Shown: positions 1 to 4,831 of the stretch, piece by piece
Layout of the letters: the number at the start of each line of letters is the position of its first letter
Position numbering within the stretch: position 1 is the stretch's first letter
Assembly: GCA_002492525.1 (NCBI GenBank)
Contig: DKZA01000023.1
Coordinates: 1 to 5,242 of the forward strand
Direction: 5' to 3'
DNA: 5,242 nucleotides
DNA from: Lachnospiraceae bacterium UBA7086
GTDB lineage: Bacteria > Bacillota > Clostridia > Lachnospirales > Lachnospiraceae
Notes under the pieces: model-generated
The model's database searches: none
Told to the model about the DNA's origin: nothing
What the model saw: the letters and a program-made list of their open reading frames with translations, nothing else
Position numbers and translations under genes: made by a program

Positions 1-7
1 ATTTGAA

Positions 8-358
8 TTATACAGGAAGCTCCTCTAACGACTTTATTGTTTGAACAATACCTTGCGTGCTCCCAATCTCCACAAAAATGCTTTCCATCTTCATAAAACA
101 ATACACGATTTGCTTCATCCTTTTCTCCATAGCCTCATAGATATAAGCTTTCCCCGGATTTATCCTTCTTGCCTTATCTATATCTTTACTGAAATGCCCC
201 ACCAAGCGCAAATCCACATTGGCAATATACTCTACCAGACATTTCTAAGAAAGCCAATCTATATATTCCACGTTATTCTATATTGGCTTCTCATACACAT
301 CAATATCATCGTATCCATTTTTTACAATCGTAATAACCGATACTTTAACTTGTTTCAC
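8..358 (-). pseudogene. Decayed GT2 glycosyltransferase remnant with two in-frame TAG stops
   Basis: One reading frame runs leftwards from a GTG at 358-356 to a TAA at 10-8, interrupted by TAG codons at 280-278 and 247-245. Its first residues include VSVITIVKNG, the N-terminal beta strand typical of GT2 (GT-A fold) sugar transferases. Further on, VEYIDWLS-stop-KCLVEYI lines up with the family pattern EYIxIDGxSTDGTxEYI, and PGKAYIYEAMEKRM and YCFMKMESIF resemble the later DKGIYDAMNKG and FMNADDIF segments. The catalytic-type Asp residues are mostly lost. The total is about 116 codons, against 230-330 for an intact GT2, so the C-terminal half is also missing. An AGGAG at 373-369 sits 10 nt before the GTG, and the GTG overlaps the TGA of a short upstream frame. 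The GT2 assignment rests on motif alignment by eye. The tail after the second stop could in principle be expressed as a 69-residue peptide from the GTG at 217, but I see no ribosome binding site supporting that. Confidence 0.6.
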
Positions 359-440
359 AATCGGGCATCTCCTGCTATAGTTTCCATTTTAGTTTCATTT
401 TCAAACATAAATTAAATCAGCCATTTTCTAAAATGCATTT

Positions 441-1112
441 CTATATTCTTTTATAAAAATAAAAATCAGACCATGAAGTATTATCTTTATCTTTACTATC
501 ATAAGGATATCTATTTGGAATTTTCTTAATCAACTGCCAATCCGTCATATTTTGTACGATATAATCCGAAAATTTTCTGCATCTAACATGTTTTTCATGT
601 TTTTTTTCAAAATTACACGAATAGATGCAAACATATTGTTTACTTGATGCAAAAAGCTGTTCCATATATTGTTCAAATATCTCGTCTTCTACCAAATGAT
701 AAAGAACATCTAATGATAATGCTAAATCATATCTTGGCTCCTCAAAAACTTCATCTGGCACAGTATTTACAGCTCCATTACAATAAAAACATTTTGATGT
801 ATCATTCTTAAATATAGCTTTGCATTTTTCAATCACCTTGCTGGAAACATCTATTCCTACATATTGAGGATACTTTGCTAATTTGAGCTGTTCTCCATCT
901 CCACATCCCCATTCAATAATTGAATGGATATTATATTTTTTAACAAAATCATTTATTATTTCGGACTTAAACAATGCCAGTCTATTGTATGATCCTGACC
1001 CTGAATCACCGCCTAAATTATATCTTCTTTCCCAATAATCCGTACTATTTTTCCATCTATGCAATTTTAAAAACATACGCTGAAATTTTTTTAAAATCAT
1101 ATTACAATTCAT
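441..1112 (-). CDS. Class I SAM-dependent methyltransferase of a polysaccharide cluster
   Basis: A 223-residue protein with the Rossmann-type methyltransferase core. Motif I, IIEWGCGDGEQL, is at about residues 65-76 and binds S-adenosylmethionine. The acidic strand-2 end YVGIDVS at 84-90 would contact the ribose. YDLALSLDVLYHLVED at 128-143 is the motif IV/V region. The N-terminal YWERRYNLGGDSGSGSYNRL (27-46) is a hallmark of small methyltransferases found beside glycosyltransferases, and the likely role is methylating a sugar or glycan end; the acceptor cannot be read from sequence. I chose the ATG at 1112 because GAGG at 1125-1122 lies 9 nt upstream; a second ATG at 1100 is possible. The frame is open further upstream through a GT2 remnant as far as a TAG at 1250-1248, so any translation from the TTG at 1127 would add GT2-derived residues. 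Composition is clearly AT-richer than the XRE gene to the right. Confidence 0.82.
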   Translation of the reverse strand: MNCNMILKKFQRMFLKLHRWKNSTDYWERRYNLGGDSGSGSYNRLALFKSEIINDFVKKYNIHSIIEWGCGDGEQLKLAKYPQYVGIDVSSKVIEKCKAIFKNDTSKCFYCNGAVNTVPDEVFEEPRYDLALSLDVLYHLVEDEIFEQYMEQLFASSKQYVCIYSCNFEKKHEKHVRCRKFSDYIVQNMTDWQLIKKIPNRYPYDSKDKDNTSWSDFYFYKRI

Positions 1113-1322
1113 CTTCACATTCCTCAAATAATCATCACTATCAATAAAGCAAATCCATTTCCCAACTGCTTCCTCTATTCCTCTATTCCTTGCAACCGAC
1201 GCACTCTGATTCTTTTGCTTTATAATCTTCAGTTTTGTAATACTATCCTATAATTGTTGTAATACTTTATATGAATCATCCGTTGAGCCATCATCAACTG
1301 CAATAATTTTATAAATTCTGTA
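1113..1322 (-). pseudogene. GT2 glycosyltransferase core fragment fused in frame to the methyltransferase
   Basis: This stretch carries unmistakable GT2 motifs in one frame. IIAVDDGSTDDS is the nucleotide-binding DDGSTD signature. After an in-frame TAG at 1250-1248 come KNQSASVARNRGI (the family NxGxSxARNxGI segment) and KWICFIDSDDYL (the DxD metal-binding segment). Only about 65 codons of GT2 remain. The N-terminal SVIIPVYN strand and everything after DSDDYL are missing. The right end abuts and overlaps by 14 bases the end of the upstream GT4 gene. The left end runs without a stop into the methyltransferase frame. The pattern points to two deletion junctions plus a nonsense mutation (for example CAG to TAG between LQQL and DSI). 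It cannot encode a working transferase. Confidence 0.88.
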
Positions 1323-2370
1323 TTAACTCCTTATATCTATTAGCAACTGCTTTTCCTGTACACTCCACCTCTACATACTCTTTTGCCTTCTCTATCATTG
1401 GATAATATTTTTCATAATGCGATATAACATCATCAAGCACACGTAACAATCCATCCACTGATTCTGGTTCATATAAAATTCCACTGATTCCATCTTTGAC
1501 TGCGTCTGTTATTCCTTGCATGTTTGCCGCAATAACTAAGCATCCCGCTGCCGCTGCCTCTACAGCCACCATCCCATATCCCTCAATATCATTTTCTACA
1601 TAAATGTTCGGCATCAAAAATACGTTTGCGTGTGCATATAAGTCTGCCAACTCCTGATCCGATATTCTTCCCAAAAGTTTCACTCTGTTTTCATGTCTTT
1701 TTTTCACAGCATCTCGAATAGAATCCTCCATTTCTCCGCTTCCAGCAACAAGGTATATCACTTGTGAATTACTTAATTGGGGTAATACATTACTAATAAA
1801 CCACTCCACTCCCTTTCTCTTTATCAATCTACCAACAGTACAAATAACAAAAGAATCCTCCGCTAATCCATACTTGCAAAAAAAATCCTTTTTAGTGGAA
1901 ACATATATATTTTCCATACACTTTCCTAATGTTGCTGGAGGAATCATAGTACATGGATAAAATCCTCGTTTCTCAGCCACCTTTTGAGTATATGAACTAT
2001 TTGGGACATAAGCATCAAAATGTCTGGAGAAAAGTTTCAAATAAATCTGATAAATAGAATTAGAATATGTGATATCCAGACCATGTATTGTACATACGAC
2101 TTTTATATTCGGATTAACTCTTTTTGCCAACCAACCTATTCCACATAAAAGCATATCCCCCAACTGTATAACATCAAATTTTTTTGCTTTAAATAATACA
2201 AATAACAAACAATACGGATAAAACCACAATAAATGTATTTGTTTTTTACCAAGTGCTTTTACCACATAATCCCCTTCATAATTAGATATAAGATTATAGC
2301 TATATGACTCCATTCCCCCTTTCATCGGTGGAAATTTTCTAGTTATAAAAAGTACTTTTTTCAGCTCCAT
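1309..2370 (-). CDS. GT4-family glycosyltransferase (second of two)
   Basis: A 353-residue GT-B fold, retaining GT4 (Glycos_transf_1) protein of normal length. The N-terminal acceptor domain opens with a beta strand and the glycine loop RKFPPMKGGMESYS (11-24), and contains VCTIHGLDI (92-100). The C-terminal nucleotide-sugar domain has VGRLIKRKGVEWF (179-191), VAGSGEMEDSI (208-218) and the diagnostic E-x7-E pair E263/E271 within EGYGMVAVEAAAAG. The role is cytoplasmic or membrane-face transfer of a sugar from a nucleotide donor to a growing lipid-linked glycan; the sugar is not predictable here. The start ATG has AAAGAGG at 2386-2380, 9 nt upstream. It follows the first GT4 gene after 42 bases with no visible terminator, so it is very probably co-transcribed. 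Its 3' end directly abuts a broken GT2 gene, marking a rearrangement junction. Confidence 0.93.
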   Translation of the reverse strand: MELKKVLFITRKFPPMKGGMESYSYNLISNYEGDYVVKALGKKQIHLLWFYPYCLLFVLFKAKKFDVIQLGDMLLCGIGWLAKRVNPNIKVVCTIHGLDITYSNSIYQIYLKLFSRHFDAYVPNSSYTQKVAEKRGFYPCTMIPPATLGKCMENIYVSTKKDFFCKYGLAEDSFVICTVGRLIKRKGVEWFISNVLPQLSNSQVIYLVAGSGEMEDSIRDAVKKRHENRVKLLGRISDQELADLYAHANVFLMPNIYVENDIEGYGMVAVEAAAAGCLVIAANMQGITDAVKDGISGILYEPESVDGLLRVLDDVISHYEKYYPMIEKAKEYVEVECTGKAVANRYKELIQNL

Positions 2371-2412
2371 AAGCCTATGCCTCTTTAATCAACAGTTTTA
2401 TCACAAACAATA

Positions 2413-3588
2413 CTATCCTACATTTTCAAAAAGTTTCATATATTGTTCAACAATATATCTACAACTACGCAACGTTATATTTTTTCCTCCATCTCTTACT
2501 AATTTCATATAAATTTTTTTATCATCCAACAAACCACAAATATTATCCGCCAGCTGCCACACACACTTTTCTTCGCACAACAATCCATTCTCACCATCTT
2601 TAATGACCTGCGTAATCCCCCCGCTCTTACTGGCAACTATCGGCAATCCGGAAGCCATAGCTTCTAATATAACAAGTCCAAGCCCTTCTTTATCCCCATC
2701 CCTGGCTGTAACAGATGGTGCCACAAAGATATCCGCGGAAGCATATATCACTTTTAATTCTTCATGTGTCTTATCCCCAAGAAAGCGTATTTTATCTTTT
2801 CCGACCAGCTCAGCCTGTTCTTCCAATTCTTTTCTTAAAGGTCCATTCCCTACAATCACAAGCAATGCATCAACTTGCTTCATTGCCTCAATTAGATAAG
2901 TAACTCCCTTCTTTTCTGCCAGCCTCCCCACAAACAAAACAACCTTCTTATCTCCCTGCCCAAAATAATTCTCCACGCGGTGCTGCCTGCCAAACTTTTC
3001 AGTCTCCACGCCCATAGATATAACATTAGGCTCAATCTCAGGCGTCAGCTCTTGTACTCTGCCTTTTAAATAGTCCGAAACCACCGTAACATGCTCTGCT
3101 CTTTTCAGGCATCTAATCTTCATCTTCCGAATAATCCCTTTATTCAAGGACACCACATCTCCGCCATGCCCCGTCACAATATAAGGCTTTTTAAAAAATG
3201 ACTGCACAATGCCCTGCGGAATCAGCCAATGCGCATGAACCATATCATAATCCGGTAAAAGTTTACGCAAATTAAAATATAATGCTATAAATAAAAAAGG
3301 CACTAACAGAATCCTTATTTTCTTTTCTTTAATCCGAGGTACAATGGCTCCTGGATAACATAATGTCTCCCATTTATGAATAGGAAAATAGTGATATCTA
3401 ATTACCTGAACACCATCCAATATTTCCCGACTCTTTGCCCCAGGCGCTGCCGGAACAAGTACCGTTACATCAAATTCATCCGTCATATGTGTTGCCAGAT
3501 CCAACACAAATCGAGGCTCCGTATCGTCTTTCCATCTTGGAAAAGTGGAAGCAGTCACTAAAAGTCTCTTTTTCTGATTATCTTTCAT
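2413..3588 (-). CDS. GT4-family glycosyltransferase (first of two)
   Basis: A 391-residue GT-B fold GT4 protein, full length for the family. The N-terminal domain shows LLVTASTFPRWKDDTEPRF (9-27), HAHWLIPQG (118-126) and TGHGGDV (139-145), a common pattern of cell-surface glycan glycosyltransferases. The donor-binding domain has FVGRLAEKKGVTYLIEA (219-235), IVGNGPL (245-251) and the E-x7-E pair E301/E309 in EGLGLVILEAMASG, then SGGITQVIKDGENGLL (322-337). A hydrophobic stretch near 91-105 (IRILLVPFLFIALYF) may dock on the membrane. I chose the ATG at 3588: AGAGG at 3603-3599 lies 10 nt upstream and homology begins right after it. The longer frame from a TTG at 3630 would overlap the terminator hairpin and adds a non-family extension. 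It is the first sugar gene after the hairpin at 3614-3658. Confidence 0.94.
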   Translation of the reverse strand: MKDNQKKRLLVTASTFPRWKDDTEPRFVLDLATHMTDEFDVTVLVPAAPGAKSREILDGVQVIRYHYFPIHKWETLCYPGAIVPRIKEKKIRILLVPFLFIALYFNLRKLLPDYDMVHAHWLIPQGIVQSFFKKPYIVTGHGGDVVSLNKGIIRKMKIRCLKRAEHVTVVSDYLKGRVQELTPEIEPNVISMGVETEKFGRQHRVENYFGQGDKKVVLFVGRLAEKKGVTYLIEAMKQVDALLVIVGNGPLRKELEEQAELVGKDKIRFLGDKTHEELKVIYASADIFVAPSVTARDGDKEGLGLVILEAMASGLPIVASKSGGITQVIKDGENGLLCEEKCVWQLADNICGLLDDKKIYMKLVRDGGKNITLRSCRYIVEQYMKLFENVG

Positions 3589-3598
3589 CCGCTTTCTG

Positions 3599-3603
3599 CC
3601 TCT
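3599..3603 (-). promoter_or_regulatory. Ribosome binding site deciding the first GT4 start
   Basis: AGAGG reading leftwards, 10 nt before the ATG at 3588. It lies just past the T tract of the upstream hairpin and supports the 391-residue start over the TTG at 3630, which would place the start inside the hairpin arm. Confidence 0.6.
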
Positions 3604-3613
3604 GAACACACAC

Positions 3614-3658
3614 AAAAACTCCCAACGCAAGACAATCTCATATCTTACATTGGGAGTT
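3614..3658 (-). terminator. Rho-independent terminator or attenuator before the glycosyltransferase genes
   Basis: Reading leftwards, the arm at 3658-3643 pairs with 3632-3617 over 16 bp (14 Watson-Crick pairs and 2 T-G pairs), with AACTCCCAA against TTGGGAGTT at the base and a 10-nt loop at 3642-3633. Five T residues (3618-3614) overlap and follow the second arm. That is the layout of an intrinsic terminator on the leftward transcript. It sits 52 nt after the stop of the coiled-coil gene and 25 nt before the start of the first GT4. No convincing promoter lies between the coiled-coil gene and the GT4 gene, so the sugar genes may depend on readthrough; attenuation is inference. Confidence 0.78.
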
Positions 3659-3710
3659 CCCCATTCCTCTTCTATATTCTTTTTAATCTCTAATCCTTAA
3701 CCTGTAACCC

Positions 3711-3980
3711 CTACACAGATAACCGGTTCAGCCTATCGCTGTGATTCTGGACCACACTTTTCAAAACTCCTATATTCTGTTCCATAGTATCTATCTGGTC
3801 TGTTTTCTCCATATACCTTTCCGAAGTGTCCAGATAACTTTGTTCTATCGTGTTAAGCCGCGGAATAATGACATTTTCCAATTGAACCACTCTTATATAC
3901 TTCATGTCCAATTCCAGTCTCTCCTCCAACTTCTGATCCAATAAATCTGTCATTGCCGTTAGCATTTCTTGGTCTGCCAT
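3711..3980 (-). CDS. Small coiled-coil protein, function unknown, first gene of the leftward operon
   Basis: An 89-residue acidic, highly charged protein with no signal peptide or membrane segment. From about residue 10 to the end it is nearly all helix-forming, with heptad-like hydrophobic spacing (LLDQKLEERLELDM at 13-26; RLNTIEQSY at 41-49; TMEQNIGVLKSVVQNHSDRL at 65-84), broken by a Pro at 40, so two coiled-coil segments joined by a kink are likely. It resembles small coiled-coil proteins I associate with Lachnospiraceae, often near XRE regulators, but no function is known to me. The start is the ATG at 3980, backed by a near-perfect AAAGGAGG at 3996-3989 with 8-nt spacing; the frame continues to 4055 but those residues lack family character and a binding site. 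It is transcribed divergently from the XRE gene and sits ahead of the polysaccharide genes, which suggests a regulatory or scaffold role rather than catalysis. Confidence 0.8.
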   Translation of the reverse strand: MADQEMLTAMTDLLDQKLEERLELDMKYIRVVQLENVIIPRLNTIEQSYLDTSERYMEKTDQIDTMEQNIGVLKSVVQNHSDRLNRLSV

Positions 3981-3988
3981 ACTTTCGT

Positions 3989-3996
3989 CCTCCTTT
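3989..3996 (-). promoter_or_regulatory. Strong ribosome binding site of the coiled-coil gene
   Basis: AAAGGAGG reading leftwards, 8 nt before the ATG at 3980. It is the strongest Shine-Dalgarno in the window and fixes the start at residue M of MADQEM rather than at the upstream in-frame start at 4055. Confidence 0.88.
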
Positions 3997-4150
3997 GATG
4001 CATGTCGGCGGAGCATACATGTTTTTACCCTGCCATATGCAAAAAGAAAACGCAAGTGTAAATTATGTAAAACGTTTTTTCGTACACAAAGTCTGTTTTA
4101 CTATTTTCCGAATGTAAGATATAAAATTGTCAAAGTTCTGTTTTTTTATT

Positions 4151-4177
4151 TAAAATGATATTTTTAATATCATTTTA
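4151..4177. repeat. Perfect 12-bp inverted repeat with 3-nt loop in the leftward leader
   Basis: TAAAATGATATT at 4151-4162 is mirrored exactly by AATATCATTTTA at 4166-4177, with TTT between. It lies about 20 bases downstream of the leftward -10 element, so it is either a hairpin at the very 5' end of the leader RNA or an operator for a dimeric repressor. It is all but two base pairs A/T, so as RNA it would be a weak hairpin, and a DNA-level operator role is equally plausible. Confidence 0.7.
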
Positions 4178-4197
4178 TTTAATTTATGTCATGTATT

Positions 4198-4226
4198 AAT
4201 ATACTATAGTATTTTTACTCTGTCAA
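4198..4226 (-). promoter_or_regulatory. Consensus sigma-A promoter for the coiled-coil/polysaccharide operon
   Basis: Reading leftwards there is a perfect TTGACA -35 (4226-4221), a 17-nt spacer (4220-4204) and a TATATT -10 (4203-4198, five of six consensus bases). Transcription would begin near 4191, about 210 nt before the coiled-coil start codon. The spacer contains a 12-bp palindrome, an obvious place for a repressor to block polymerase. Confidence 0.75.
4201..4212. promoter_or_regulatory. Candidate operator: perfect 12-bp palindrome ATACTATAGTAT
   Basis: ATACTATAGTAT reads the same on both strands. It covers part of the spacer and -10 of the leftward promoter and ends one base before the predicted -35 of the rightward XRE promoter. 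A dimeric XRE-family repressor bound here could shut off the leftward promoter and autoregulate its own. The binding protein is inferred from position. Confidence 0.5.
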
Positions 4227-4241
4227 TTTTCTTTTTATAAT
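4214..4241 (+). promoter_or_regulatory. Predicted promoter of the XRE gene
   Basis: A perfect TATAAT -10 at 4236-4241 is preceded at 16 nt by a weak -35, TTTACT (4214-4219). The start codon is 60 nt downstream. The -35 region abuts the -35 of the leftward promoter (4221-4226), so two polymerases could not easily occupy both sites at once. Confidence 0.6.
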
Positions 4242-4287
4242 AGTACATAAATCATAGACTTTTAAAGACTCATTGTCCGTAGGAAAT

Positions 4288-4294
4288 AAAGGAG
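4288..4294 (+). promoter_or_regulatory. Ribosome binding site of the XRE gene
   Basis: AAAGGAG with a 6-nt spacer to the ATG at 4301; confirms the start. Confidence 0.85.
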
Positions 4295-4300
4295 TACCAC

Positions 4301-4579
4301 ATGACACTGAATGAAAACATCCGGCGTTTACGCCTGGCCAGAAACATCTCACAGGTAGACCTTGCTAAAGCACTGGGCGTAACCAAGCAGAGTATTTCTA
4401 ACTGGGAAAACAACAACATACAGCCTTCCATCGACATGCTGATTCGTATCTGTGATTACTTTCGTGTCACCACAGATTATATGCTGGGATTGGAGGAGAA
4501 AAACTACATAGAAATCAGCGGGCTCACAGACTATGAACTGGCCCACATCACTGCCATCATAGATGATATCCGAAAATAA
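4301..4579 (+). CDS. XRE/Cro-C1 family helix-turn-helix transcriptional regulator
   Basis: A 92-residue cytoplasmic DNA-binding protein. Residues 5-60 form a complete HTH_3 domain: NIRRLRLARNISQVDLAKAL leads into the first helix of the motif, SQVDLAKALGV (17-27) is helix 2 and TKQSISNWENN (28-38) is the recognition helix, followed by PSIDMLIRICDYFRVTTDYMLGL (42-64), the standard end of the fold. A short tail, ISGLTDYELAHITAIIDDIRK, probably helps dimerisation; there is no ligand-binding or protease domain, so it is a one-domain regulator. The strong binding site at 4288-4294 fixes the start. It is divergent from the coiled-coil/glycosyltransferase operon, and a palindrome lies between the two promoters, which suggests it represses itself and that operon. 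Codon composition is GC-richer than in the methyltransferase and the second GT4. Confidence 0.93.
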   Translation: MTLNENIRRLRLARNISQVDLAKALGVTKQSISNWENNNIQPSIDMLIRICDYFRVTTDYMLGLEEKNYIEISGLTDYELAHITAIIDDIRK

Positions 4580-4586
4580 TTTACGC

Positions 4587-4615
4587 TTGCTTTTTTAGTT
4601 GAATCATGCTATAGT
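4587..4615 (+). promoter_or_regulatory. Possible promoter of the Rpn-like gene
   Basis: TTGCTT (4587-4592) and TATAGT (4610-4615) are separated by exactly 17 nt. The -10 matches five of six bases and the -35 only three, so this is moderate. It begins 8 bases after the XRE stop. The resulting transcript would have a leader of about 210 nt containing three hairpins. Confidence 0.45.
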
Positions 4616-4628
4616 AAATCCACATTTC

Positions 4629-4660
4629 ATATCGTATCGCTTTTCATACAGATACGATAT
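4629..4660. repeat. Perfect 10-bp inverted repeat (palindrome 1 of 3)
   Basis: ATATCGTATC at 4629-4638 is mirrored by GATACGATAT at 4651-4660 around a 12-base loop. There is no T tract after it, so it is unlikely to be a plain terminator for either strand. Confidence 0.8.
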
Positions 4661-4664
4661 CTGG

Positions 4665-4683
4665 CTTCCGGATGATCCGGAAG
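4665..4683. repeat. Near-perfect 19-bp palindrome (palindrome 2 of 3)
   Basis: CTTCCGGAT (4665-4673) and ATCCGGAAG (4675-4683) are exact inverse copies around a single central G. With such a short centre it is better explained as a protein-binding DNA palindrome than as an RNA hairpin, unless the RNA opens the middle pairs. Confidence 0.8.
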
Positions 4684-4689
4684 ATGAAC

Positions 4690-4703
4690 GGAGCGTTCGC
4701 TCC
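4690..4703. repeat. GC-rich 14-bp hairpin (palindrome 3 of 3)
   Basis: GGAGCG (4690-4695) and CGCTCC (4698-4703) flank TT, giving a compact GC stem that would close on a GTTC tetraloop. It is followed by ATTATTT rather than a clean T run, so it could be a weak terminator for the XRE transcript or part of a structured leader for the next gene. Confidence 0.65.
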
Positions 4704-4820
4704 ATTATTTACCAACCTTTAACGGACAGAAAAGGCAGGAGTGTGTTAAGAGAGGTTTCTTGAAGTATCTTTCCTTTTCTTTCTGTACTCAACATGGTGT
4801 GTTCAAAATACCGCACAGAA

Positions 4821-4826
4821 AAGGAG
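4821..4826 (+). promoter_or_regulatory. Ribosome binding site of the Rpn-like gene
   Basis: AAGGAG with 5-nt spacing to the ATG at 4832, which sets the start of the partial gene at the right edge. Confidence 0.8.
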
Positions 4827-4831
4827 ACCTT

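Larger units (their letters stand above)
3981..4300. other. 320-base divergent regulatory region
   Basis: An AT-rich intergenic region between the coiled-coil gene and the XRE gene with no credible coding frame. From right to left it holds the XRE ribosome binding site, a rightward promoter, an overlapping leftward promoter with a 12-bp palindrome, a 12-bp inverted repeat with 3-nt loop, a small AAAACGTTTT palindrome (4069-4078), and the coiled-coil ribosome binding site. The leftward transcript would carry an untranslated leader of roughly 210 nt, which is unusually long and leaves room for RNA-level or repressor control. Confidence 0.7.
4580..4831. other. Intergenic region before the Rpn-like gene
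   Basis: 252 bases without a credible gene. The left part holds a candidate promoter and three consecutive palindromes (4629-4703). From 4704 to 4820 I see only purine- and pyrimidine-rich patches; ACAGAAAAGG occurs twice (4726-4735 and 4815-4824), the second copy overlapping the ribosome binding site. I do not recognise a known riboswitch or small RNA. Confidence 0.6.

Noticed and set aside
41..415. A 124-codon open frame on the plus strand over the left GT2 remnant.
   Set aside because: It is antisense to recognisable GT2 motifs, has a His/Ile/Phe-rich low-complexity composition and no ribosome binding site; it is a shadow frame.
1239..2420. A 12-base direct repeat AATACTATCCTA at 1239-1250 and 2409-2420, which could mark a recombination junction.
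   Set aside because: In a window of this size roughly one shared 12-mer is expected by chance, and flanking bases do not match.
2603..2903. Two plus-strand open frames inside the first GT4 gene.
   Set aside because: Both are antisense to the conserved donor-binding domain of an intact GT4 and lack start signals.
3589..3630. A 14-residue N-terminal extension of the first GT4 starting at a TTG at 3630.
   Set aside because: It would begin inside the terminator hairpin and lacks a binding site; the ATG at 3588 has AGAGG and fits the family start.
3981..4055. A 25-residue extension of the coiled-coil protein to 4055.
   Set aside because: The ATG at 3980 has a near-perfect Shine-Dalgarno, and the extension has Cys/Arg-rich, non-helical character unlike the rest.
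3640..4122. ATATCTTACATT at 3640-3651 and its inverse copy at 4111-4122.
   Set aside because: One such 12-base match is expected by chance; no third copy or extended similarity was seen.
4128..4133. A second perfect TTGACA on the minus strand.
   Set aside because: There is no acceptable -10 element at 16-18 nt from it, so it is not called a promoter.
4349..4546. A minus-strand open frame under the XRE gene.
   Set aside because: It is antisense to a complete helix-turn-helix domain and has no ribosome binding site.
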